This document shows, one piece after another, positions 18,266 through 26,198 of a DNA stretch of 33,529 bases. The DNA is from Ignavibacteriales bacterium (GTDB taxonomy: Bacteria; Bacteroidota; Ignavibacteria; Ignavibacteriales; Melioribacteraceae), in assembly GCA_016936095.1 (NCBI GenBank), contig JAFGPR010000037.1, forward strand, positions 1 to 33,529, given 5' to 3'. Numbering within the stretch: the first letter of the stretch is position 1; each line of letters starts with the position of its first letter. Made by a program: the position numbers and the translations under genes. Under the pieces are notes generated by a model. It ran no database searches. It was given only the letters and a program-made list of their open reading frames with translations, and had not been told where the DNA came from.

Positions 18266-18910
18266 ATGTCAAAAATATATTTATCATTTTATGTATTATT
18301 TTTTTTCCACTACAATAATTTATTTTGTCAAGATGATTTAAAATTTATTCCACTCTTTAAATCTGACAGTAATTTAATATTAAAATATTTTGAATATGAG
18401 AAATTTCCCGAATTAAGACCAAATAAACCTGATATTTCTCAATGGATATATTCTTTAAATTCGATTGAGAGTGATACTTCTGAAAAATTAATTGTAATTG
18501 CTTACAAAAACAATTCAATTTATTATATTAGAACACTCGCACAAAAATCAGGTGGATATAGATTAGAAATATTAAATAATAATAAGACTAAATCTACTCC
18601 ACTTTATTTTGAGGATAATTTTTATTGGTTCGATTTAGATAATCACCAAATATACTTTTCACCTCGAGGGATTACAATAGCACAACCAAATATATCTATA
18701 TATTCTTACGAGAATAATTTATTAAATCAAACCTCAATTTATTTAGTCTGCTCAGAACCAGAGTACTGGTGTTTGTGGAAAACCGAGCATTACAAATATT
18801 TTGATAGAAGTAATAAAGTTCACTTTATTGAATATAAATATCATAAAAAAATTGCTACCTCAGAGACAGACAAAATTATTGAATATGATATTTTGGGAAA
18901 CAAAAAATAA
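18266..18910 (+). CDS. hypothetical protein, probably secreted, inserted between sufB and sufC
   Basis: ORF starts 3 nt after the sufB stop, same strand; hydrophobic N-terminus [22 protein letters not shown]; no recognised domain. Confidence 0.75.
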   Translation: MSKIYLSFYVLFFFHYNNLFCQDDLKFIPLFKSDSNLILKYFEYEKFPELRPNKPDISQWIYSLNSIESDTSEKLIVIAYKNNSIYYIRTLAQKSGGYRLEILNNNKTKSTPLYFEDNFYWFDLDNHQIYFSPRGITIAQPNISIYSYENNLLNQTSIYLVCSEPEYWCLWKTEHYKYFDRSNKVHFIEYKYHKKIATSETDKIIEYDILGNKK

Positions 18911-18948
18911 ATACAACTTATTTTAGAATTATTTTGGATTATTCATTT

Positions 18949-19689
18949 ATGTTAAAAATAAATAACTTATATGCAAAGGTTGAAGGTAATGAAATTCTGA
19001 AAGGAATTAATATAGAAATAAAGAAAGGTGAAGTACACGCTATTATGGGACCGAATGGTTCGGGTAAAAGTACTCTTGCAAATGTATTGGCGGGGCACAA
19101 GAACTATGAGGTTACAAAAGGTGAGATTATTTTTGAAGGTCAAAATTTTCTTGAACTATCAATTGAAGATAGAGCAAAAGAAGGAATTTTCCTTGCTTTT
19201 CAATATCCAATCGAAATACCAGGTATAAGCAACTATACATTTCTTAAAACCGCTTTGAGTGAAATACGAAAAAAAAATAGTCTTGAAGAATTAGATTCAA
19301 AAGAATTTATGGAAATGTTAAAAGAAAAAATGAAAATTCTTAATATGGATGAAGCATTTATCCAACGATCTGTTAATCAGGGCTTTTCTGGAGGTGAGAA
19401 GAAAAGGAATGAAATTCTACAACTGCTCATGCTAAATCCAAAACTTGCACTTCTTGATGAAACTGATTCAGGACTTGACATTGATGCTTTGAAAATTGTT
19501 TCTAATGGAGTAAATGTTTTCAGAAATGAAAATAATGCTGTCCTTGCAGTTACTCATTATCAGAGATTGCTAAATTACATTGTTCCCGATTTTGTTCATG
19601 TCCTTTCTAAAGGAAAAATTATTAGGTCCGGGGGAAAAGAGTTAGCACTTGAATTAGAAGAAAAAGGATATGATTGGATTAAAGAATAA
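18949..19689 (+). CDS. sufC: Fe-S cluster assembly ATPase SufC
   Basis: Walker [10 protein letters not shown], signature [11 protein letters not shown], Walker [16 protein letters not shown] track start 18934 is TTG; ATG at 18949 ([13 protein letters not shown]) fits the family better. Confidence 0.97.
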   Translation: MLKINNLYAKVEGNEILKGINIEIKKGEVHAIMGPNGSGKSTLANVLAGHKNYEVTKGEIIFEGQNFLELSIEDRAKEGIFLAFQYPIEIPGISNYTFLKTALSEIRKKNSLEELDSKEFMEMLKEKMKILNMDEAFIQRSVNQGFSGGEKKRNEILQLLMLNPKLALLDETDSGLDIDALKIVSNGVNVFRNENNAVLAVTHYQRLLNYIVPDFVHVLSKGKIIRSGGKELALELEEKGYDWIKE

Positions 19690-19719
19690 TTTTTTAATTG
19701 TCTAATAATTTGTTTTTTT

Positions 19720-21018
19720 ATGGATAAAGATAAAATAAAAGATTTTTATTTACACCAGATTGAGATGTTTGGAAATTCTAATGTTAATTCCTTACTGAAA
19801 GATATTAGAGATTCTGCTTATGATGATTTTAAGTCTTCAACTTTTCCAACCAAAAAGAATGAAGATTGGAAATATACTGATGTTACTCCCTTATTACTAA
19901 AAAAATTCAGCAGAATAGATGGAGTAATTGATAATATTAATTTAGATAACTTTTATTTTAATAATTTCCCAAATAATCTTATTGTATTTGTTGATGGGAT
20001 ATTTTCTCAATCATTATCAAAATTCGAAAATGACAATTTTATAATTGAAAATTTAGCAAATTTATCTTTTCAAAATCAGGAATTATTAAAAAAGTACTTC
20101 AGTGATTTTTTAAGCAAGAAAAATATTTTCACACTAATGAATGCTGTTTTCGTTAATGATGGATTATTTATTTTTATTCCTGATAATACAAATATTGACA
20201 TACCTTTACAAATTTTATATCTCAATGGTAAATCAAAAAATGCTCTAATTACTCCAAAAAATTATTTTTATATTGGAAAAAACAGTTCATTAAGAATTAT
20301 CGTGAATAATAAGAGTTTTAATAATCACTTATATTTTGCAAATGATTATTTTGATGTTATGTTAGATAAAAATTCCAAGCTTGATTTTTATAATATTCAA
20401 AATGAAAATGCTTTTCATTATAGTTATACAAAATTTTTGATGAATTTCGATAGTAAGCTTACTCATTTTTCAATTTCATTAGACGGAAAATTTATTCGGA
20501 ATGATATTGTCTCAGAATTGAATGGTGAAAATATTGAATGCAACTTAAACGGTCTTTATTTAGCTAAAAGTGATAACTTGGTAGATAATCATACTGAAAT
20601 AATCCACAGCAAACCAAACAGTATGAGTAATGAAATTTATAAAGGAATAATGACAGATAAATCACATGGCGTTTTTAATGGTAAAATATTTGTCAGTCCA
20701 AATGCACAAAAGACAAATTCATTCCAATCAAATAAAAACATTTTATTAAGCAAGAATGCAAAGGTTGATACTAAACCGCAGTTGGAAATTTTCGCTGATG
20801 ATGTTAAATGCTCACATGGGGCAACAGTTGGAACATTAGATGAGCAAGCAAAATTTTACATTAAGTCAAGAGGGATATCTGAAAAAGTTGCGGAAAAAAT
20901 GTTACTCAAAGCTTTCGCTTGTGAAATCATAGAAAAAATTAATATCAAGGAAATACAAAAACATTTATCGAAAGAGATTTCCAATCTTGTTATTGACAAA
21001 AATAATTCCGAAATTTGA
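19720..21018 (+). CDS. sufD: Fe-S cluster assembly protein SufD
   Basis: PTKKNEDWKYTDVTPLL; VDNHTEIIHSKPNSMSNEIYKGIMTDKSHGVFNGKIFV; KCSHGATVGTLDEQAKFYIKSRGIS. Confidence 0.96.
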   Translation: MDKDKIKDFYLHQIEMFGNSNVNSLLKDIRDSAYDDFKSSTFPTKKNEDWKYTDVTPLLLKKFSRIDGVIDNINLDNFYFNNFPNNLIVFVDGIFSQSLSKFENDNFIIENLANLSFQNQELLKKYFSDFLSKKNIFTLMNAVFVNDGLFIFIPDNTNIDIPLQILYLNGKSKNALITPKNYFYIGKNSSLRIIVNNKSFNNHLYFANDYFDVMLDKNSKLDFYNIQNENAFHYSYTKFLMNFDSKLTHFSISLDGKFIRNDIVSELNGENIECNLNGLYLAKSDNLVDNHTEIIHSKPNSMSNEIYKGIMTDKSHGVFNGKIFVSPNAQKTNSFQSNKNILLSKNAKVDTKPQLEIFADDVKCSHGATVGTLDEQAKFYIKSRGISEKVAEKMLLKAFACEIIEKINIKEIQKHLSKEISNLVIDKNNSEI

Positions 21019-21020
21019 TT

Positions 21021-22277
21021 ATGAATTTAATAAATTCTAAAATTCCAAATAAAAGACCATTCAACCTTGATGAGATAAGGAGTGATTTTCCTATTTTACA
21101 ACGACTTGTAAATGGAAAACCGCTTGTCTATCTTGACAACGCTGCAACTACACAAAAGCCCGATTTTGTAATAGAAGCAATTAAACATTATTACGATTTT
21201 GAAAATGCAAATATTCATCGTGGGTTACATTTTTTAAGCGAAGTAGCAACTGAAGCTTATGAAACAGCTCGGCTTAAGGTAAAAGAATTTTTAAATGCTC
21301 TTAGTGCATCAGAAATTATTTTCGTGCGGGGAACAACAGAAGCCATTAATCTTATCGCTTCTACAATGGAAAAAGCAAAGATGCTTAAACCAAATGATGA
21401 AGTCATTATCACAAACATGGAGCATCATGCTAATATTGTTCCTTGGCAATTAATCTGTGGTGAAAAAGGAATTAAATTAAGAGTAATTCCTATTAATGAC
21501 GACGGTGAATTAATCCTTGACAATTTTGAAGATATGTTCAACGAAAAGACAAAACTTGTTTCTGTTGTTCATATTTCTAATTCACTCGGAACAATAAATC
21601 CGGTAGAAAAAATTATTTCCATTTCTCATAAATATAATGTTCCAGTTTTATTGGATGGTGCTCAGGCAGTTTCTCATCAAAATGTTGATGTGCAAAAATT
21701 GGACTGTGATTTCTACACATTCTCGGGACATAAACTCTACGGACCTACTGGCATAGGGGTATTGTATGGTAAGACAAAATTTTTAGATTCTCTTCCCCCT
21801 TATCAAGGTGGTGGTGATATGATACGAACAGTTACATTTGATAAAACTACCTTTAATGATTTACCACATAAATTCGAAGCTGGGACACCACATATTTCTG
21901 GTGCAATAGCATTAGCAATTGCAGTAAATTATTTAAATGCTTTCGATTTGAATGATATAATTCAACATGAAAATAAATTGCTAAAATATGCTACAAAAGA
22001 ATTATTAAAAATTGATGGACTAAGAATTATAGGAACTGCAAAAGACAAAGCTCCTGTTATTTCTTTTACAATTGATGGTGTTCATCCTTATGATGTTGGA
22101 ACACTGCTTAATAACGATGGGATAGCAATAAGAACCGGTCATCATTGTACTCAACCGATTATGGACAGATTCAAAATACCTGCAACAGCCAGAGTGTCTA
22201 TGGCATTTTACAATACGATATACGAAATTGATATTTTAATTAATTCGTTGAGAAAAACAATCTCAATTTTGAAATAA
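21021..22277 (+). CDS. sufS: SufS-type cysteine desulfurase
   Basis: RSDFPILQRLVNGKPLVYLDNAATTQKP, NIHRGLHFLSE, FSGHKLYGPTGIGVLYGK (PLP Lys), AIRTGHHCTQPIMDRF (active Cys region). ATG at 21021 preferred over TTG at 21015. Confidence 0.97.
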   Translation: MNLINSKIPNKRPFNLDEIRSDFPILQRLVNGKPLVYLDNAATTQKPDFVIEAIKHYYDFENANIHRGLHFLSEVATEAYETARLKVKEFLNALSASEIIFVRGTTEAINLIASTMEKAKMLKPNDEVIITNMEHHANIVPWQLICGEKGIKLRVIPINDDGELILDNFEDMFNEKTKLVSVVHISNSLGTINPVEKIISISHKYNVPVLLDGAQAVSHQNVDVQKLDCDFYTFSGHKLYGPTGIGVLYGKTKFLDSLPPYQGGGDMIRTVTFDKTTFNDLPHKFEAGTPHISGAIALAIAVNYLNAFDLNDIIQHENKLLKYATKELLKIDGLRIIGTAKDKAPVISFTIDGVHPYDVGTLLNNDGIAIRTGHHCTQPIMDRFKIPATARVSMAFYNTIYEIDILINSLRKTISILK

Positions 22278-22308
22278 AGTAATTTTAATAAAATATAAAG
22301 GGATAAAT

Positions 22309-23001
22309 ATGAAATCAAAATTTTTATTTGCAATTTTATTCTTAACTATTTTTGCATTTGCATGTAACAACAAAGAAGAAACTGAAGAAGAAAAATTAAA
22401 ACGAGAAATAGCCGAATTGAAAGAACAGCTTGAGGAAAAAGACGAAGAGATAATTGATAAAAAAACACAAAAAGAAAATATTGAAAACCAAATTGAAGAT
22501 ATGACTAAACTCAAAGATGGAGAAGATGCGATGTTTAATCCTGAGTATATCATTTCTTCAAGCAAAGCAGGGAAAGTTAATATAGGTATTGAAATATCAA
22601 AATTATATGATCTATATCCAAGCAATCGAATAAAAAAATCTTCAATGATGATGGAAGGTGATAAATATGAAGTTTATGAAATATATGATAATTCTAATAA
22701 TTTACTTTTTATAGTTGAACCATGGTGCGAAGATAAATGTACGGTTTTTAGAGCTATAATAAAAAGCCCTAAAATGAAAACCAATAAAGAAATTGGTATT
22801 GGAAGTACTGTCGAACAATTAAAAGAAAAATATAAAGTTGAAGAGATTGTACTGGTTGAAGCTTATGTTGTCGCAACAGTTGAAAACATAAATATTACTT
22901 TTGTACTTGATCCTTCTAAAATACCTGATAGCTGGTATAGAAATCCAAGAATGGATAAGATACCTCATGACACAAAAATTATTGAAATGTTTGTTTATTA
23001 A
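22309..23001 (+). CDS. putative lipoprotein with N-terminal charged coiled coil
   Basis: Signal with lipobox-like AFAC (MKSKFLFAILFLTIFAFAC) then EETEEEKLKREIAELKEQLEEKDEEIIDKKTQKENIENQIED coiled coil; the rest has no recognised domain. Confidence 0.75.
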   Translation: MKSKFLFAILFLTIFAFACNNKEETEEEKLKREIAELKEQLEEKDEEIIDKKTQKENIENQIEDMTKLKDGEDAMFNPEYIISSSKAGKVNIGIEISKLYDLYPSNRIKKSSMMMEGDKYEVYEIYDNSNNLLFIVEPWCEDKCTVFRAIIKSPKMKTNKEIGIGSTVEQLKEKYKVEEIVLVEAYVVATVENINITFVLDPSKIPDSWYRNPRMDKIPHDTKIIEMFVY

Positions 23002-23046
23002 TAAAACACAGATAACTCTGATTAAATAAATTAACACAAACAAAGA

Positions 23047-23895
23047 ATGTTCGTTGAAAAAGATATAGAAAATTATTACGATCAGACTGCAGTTCATTAT
23101 CGAATTTGGTGGGCACTTGAAAAAGGTAAATCGCTTCATTATGGATTATGGTTCAAGGATACTAAAAATTTTATTCTGGCATTAGAAAATACAAACAAAT
23201 ATCTTTCCGAATTAGCGCAAATCAAATCAACAGACAGAGTGCTAGATGCGGGTTGCGGTGTGGGTGGTTCGTCTATTTACATTGCACAAAATTACAATTC
23301 ACAAGTAACAGGTATAACTCTTAGCCAAAAGCAAGTAGAAAAAGCAAAGCAAAATGCCGTTGAAGCAAAGGTATCTGAACTTGTTAATTTCGAAAAACAA
23401 AATTATTGCTCTACCAGATACCCTGCCAAATCATTCGATGTTATCTGGTCAATAGAAAGTGTTTCAAGTGCTACAAATAAATTAGATTTTATAAAAGAAT
23501 CATTTAGACTATTAAAACAAGGGGGAAGATTAGTGTTATCTGATTATTTTAAACTCGAAAACATTACTTCAGGTAAAGATAAATCCGATATTCAAAAATG
23601 GTTGAACGGCTGGGCTATATCTGATATTGAAACTCCAGAAAATTTCACAAAAATGATGAAAGAAGTAGGGTTCGGAAATATCAAAATAATTGATATGAGT
23701 AAAGAGATAATGCCTTCGGTAAAAAGAATGTTTTATTCCTTTTTCCCAGGTGGATTTTATTCAATAATTTATAATGTTTTTAAACCCAAAGTTAGTCGCT
23801 TTGCCAAGTCTCATTTCTGGACTGCATATTATCAATATAAAACTTTGAAAAGAGGATTGTGGCGGTATAAAATTATTTATGGGGAAAAACTTTGA
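23047..23895 (+). CDS. class I SAM-dependent methyltransferase (gamma-tocopherol/CFA-like small-molecule type)
   Basis: VLDAGCGVGGSSIYIAQNYNSQVTGITLSQKQVEKA, FDVIWSIESVSSATNKLDFIKESFRLLKQGGRLVLSDYF. Confidence 0.88.
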   Translation: MFVEKDIENYYDQTAVHYRIWWALEKGKSLHYGLWFKDTKNFILALENTNKYLSELAQIKSTDRVLDAGCGVGGSSIYIAQNYNSQVTGITLSQKQVEKAKQNAVEAKVSELVNFEKQNYCSTRYPAKSFDVIWSIESVSSATNKLDFIKESFRLLKQGGRLVLSDYFKLENITSGKDKSDIQKWLNGWAISDIETPENFTKMMKEVGFGNIKIIDMSKEIMPSVKRMFYSFFPGGFYSIIYNVFKPKVSRFAKSHFWTAYYQYKTLKRGLWRYKIIYGEKL

Positions 23896-24470
23896 AAATA
23901 AAAAGATGTGATTGGCCTTCGGATAATAAATTGATGATAAAATATCACGATGAGGAATGGGGTGTCCCACTGCACGATGATAAAAAATTATTTGAATTTA
24001 TGGTACTCGACACTTTTCAAGCGGGACTAAGTTGGGCAATCATTTTAAAAAAGCGAAAGGGTTTTAAAAAAGCATTTGCTAATTTTAATGTAAATAAAAT
24101 TGCGAAATTTGATGATAAAAAAATTAGTGAATTATTAAATGATAAAAATATTATCAGAAATAAATTAAAAATACTTGCAACAATTTCCAACGCAATCGCT
24201 TTCAAAAAAATTCAAAAGGAATTTGGAGGTTTTAATAATTACATCTGGAAATTCGTTAATCACAAACCAATCATCAACAAATGGAAAACATCAAGCGATT
24301 TACCGACTAAATCTAAAGAATCTGATGATATGAGTGCTGACTTAAGAAACAGAGGATTTAAATTTGTCGGCTCGACAATTTGTTATGCATTTATGCAAGC
24401 GGCTGGAATGGTGAATGATCATTTGGTGAGTTGTTTTCGGTATAGAGAAATAAAATTACTTACCACTTGA
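23892..24470 (+). CDS. tag: DNA-3-methyladenine glycosylase I
   Basis: RCDWPSDNKLMIKYHDEEWGVPLHDDKKLFEFMVLDTFQAGLSWAIILKKRKGF ... SADLRNRGFKFVGSTICYAFMQAAGMVNDHLVSCFRY. TTG start overlaps the upstream TGA (TTTGA). Confidence 0.95.
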   Translation: MKIKRCDWPSDNKLMIKYHDEEWGVPLHDDKKLFEFMVLDTFQAGLSWAIILKKRKGFKKAFANFNVNKIAKFDDKKISELLNDKNIIRNKLKILATISNAIAFKKIQKEFGGFNNYIWKFVNHKPIINKWKTSSDLPTKSKESDDMSADLRNRGFKFVGSTICYAFMQAAGMVNDHLVSCFRYREIKLLTT

Positions 24471-24756
24471 TTCTATCAATCCAATATTCAGGTTCTCGAT
24501 TTTGATGAGCAATACAAATAATAAATATTTTCTTATCTTTAATGGAATATATGACATTATAAGGAAATTTTCGCATAACTGACTTTCTTGTGTTCTTAGA
24601 ATTTTTTGTCCATATTTCTGGAAATAAATCAATTATAGAAATCGTATCTATTATTTCTTCAAAGAATATTTTACCTAAACCGGGTAGCTGTAAATCATAA
24701 TATTTTATTGCATCGTCTAGTTCCAATAAAGCAGGTTCGATAAATTCAACAACCAT
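24460..24756 (-). CDS. type II toxin-antitoxin system RelE/ParE family toxin
   Basis: VEFIEPALLELDDAIKYYDLQLPGLGKIFFEEIIDTISIIDLFPEIWTKNSKNTRKSVMRKFPYNVIYSIKDKKIFIICIAHQNREPEYWIDRI is a typical ParE-like plasmid-stabilisation fold; adjacent antitoxin. Confidence 0.9.
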   Translation of the reverse strand: MVVEFIEPALLELDDAIKYYDLQLPGLGKIFFEEIIDTISIIDLFPEIWTKNSKNTRKSVMRKFPYNVIYSIKDKKIFIICIAHQNREPEYWIDRIKW

Positions 24757-24757
24757 T

Positions 24758-24967
24758 TTACTTATACCTTTCAGTAATTTCTTGAATGGTATAAGTTTTT
24801 ACTTTACCATTTTTAAGTGCTTGATATCTTTTTTCTGCTTCTACTGCCCATATTTTTTCAATTTCAGAATTGGGTTTGCTTAAACTTTTTGCAATTAACT
24901 CTAATAAATAAAGTCTTTCAGCCGGTGTTAATTGCATTACATCTTTCAATATTGATTTTACTTCCAT
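24758..24967 (-). CDS. addiction module antitoxin (TIGR02574 / Unstab_antitox family)
   Basis: LTPAERLYLLELIAKSL..., short acidic/basic 69-aa protein immediately 5' of the ParE-like gene. Confidence 0.85.
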   Translation of the reverse strand: MEVKSILKDVMQLTPAERLYLLELIAKSLSKPNSEIEKIWAVEAEKRYQALKNGKVKTYTIQEITERYK

Positions 24968-24981
24968 TATGTCATCCTAAT

Positions 24982-26112
24982 TTAATTTGCTAATTTAAGC
25001 AACTTATTACTTTTTTCAGTGCTTTTTCTAACAAAAAATTTATCCACATCTTTATAAAACAAACCGCTTAACGTGGTTACATACACTTTTCCATTATACT
25101 CTATTACTGATGTAATTGTATTTCCTTCTAAACCTTCATTTACCAATTCATAGTATTCAAGTGTTTCTAAATCCAAACGAACAATTTTATCATTAACATA
25201 CCAACATAACTTATCTTGGATAACAAAGAATCTGTCTACATAATTCGATACACCACTCAAATATGGATGCCAAGATTCTCCTTGGTCGGTTGAACGATAT
25301 AGAATATCATAACTTAATCCGTATAGTGTATCTCTATACTGAAAGAAATCGTAGCAACAAAAATCTTGAGTAATAAATGTACCATCTTGTCTCAATAAAA
25401 AACTATTTTTACCCATCCCAGCACCAATAAAAAATTTATCATAATAAGTATTTATCTCATATACATGTGTCAATACAATTGCATAATCACCAGGAAATTT
25501 AATTAATTTTTCATCTGATAATCTATACCCTTCGCCAGTAGTATAATTATGTTCTCTTGTCAATTTACCCATATAAATATAATTTCCATTTTCATTTGTA
25601 TAGAAACCAACAGGAAAGACAAATTGATTTTGACTATTTATTGCACAAACCGGAGAACGACGAGTTGAATGAATCGACCAATATGAACCATTAATATTTA
25701 ACAATGAATCAATATTAGGTATATAAATAGACTTTGAATAAATCCAATCACCACCTAAATTTTCTGTAAAATAATCTAATTCAGTGAAACATAAACATCT
25801 ATTTCTATCATAGCCGAAACTGAGAATATTATTTGTAATAACCGGTTTAGAATACAAATCAATAGTACCAAAATAATTATTAATTTTGGGTCCAGAAGAA
25901 TCAAAAACAAAAATAGTAGAATATCCGATTAATACTAATTTCCCATTCACAATGTTACTATTATACAAAATTTTATCACTTAAATTCAAACTACTATGTT
26001 CAATCCAAACATTCGGTTCGGGAGATGGTTCGGGACCGGTTGGCTCTTGCTCACATTGAATAAGAAATAAAATACTTAATACTAAATAAAAGCTTATAAA
26101 AAAAATTTTCAT
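24982..26112 (-). CDS. putative lipoprotein with beta-propeller-like Asp-box (SxDxGxxW) segment
   Basis: N-terminal hydrophobic segment then C (LFLIQCEQEPTGPEPSPEP); Asp-box LYRSTDQGESWHPYL; propeller-like repeats VIEYNGKVYVTTLSGLFY. Confidence 0.7.
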   Translation of the reverse strand: MKIFFISFYLVLSILFLIQCEQEPTGPEPSPEPNVWIEHSSLNLSDKILYNSNIVNGKLVLIGYSTIFVFDSSGPKINNYFGTIDLYSKPVITNNILSFGYDRNRCLCFTELDYFTENLGGDWIYSKSIYIPNIDSLLNINGSYWSIHSTRRSPVCAINSQNQFVFPVGFYTNENGNYIYMGKLTREHNYTTGEGYRLSDEKLIKFPGDYAIVLTHVYEINTYYDKFFIGAGMGKNSFLLRQDGTFITQDFCCYDFFQYRDTLYGLSYDILYRSTDQGESWHPYLSGVSNYVDRFFVIQDKLCWYVNDKIVRLDLETLEYYELVNEGLEGNTITSVIEYNGKVYVTTLSGLFYKDVDKFFVRKSTEKSNKLLKLAN

Positions 26113-26198
26113 TACTATATTTATATTTTTAAAAACTTAATATTATACTTTAAAATAATTTTCCCCAAAAAATTTGACAAATCAAATTCTTTAGATTA

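Noticed and set aside
19028-19228. Plus-strand 66-aa ORF overlapping sufC
   Set aside because: Out-of-frame shadow ORF inside a conserved ATPase gene.
23003-23040. Intergenic AACACAGATAACTCTGATTAAATAAATTAACACAAA resembling dispersed ACACAGAT-type repeats
   Set aside because: Similarity is loose and AT-rich; without a genome-wide search it cannot be linked to the 8.8-kb element.
22263-23139. Minus-strand ORFs 22263..22625 and 22819..23139
   Set aside because: Overlap sense-strand lipoprotein and methyltransferase genes; Ser/Phe-rich shadow translations.
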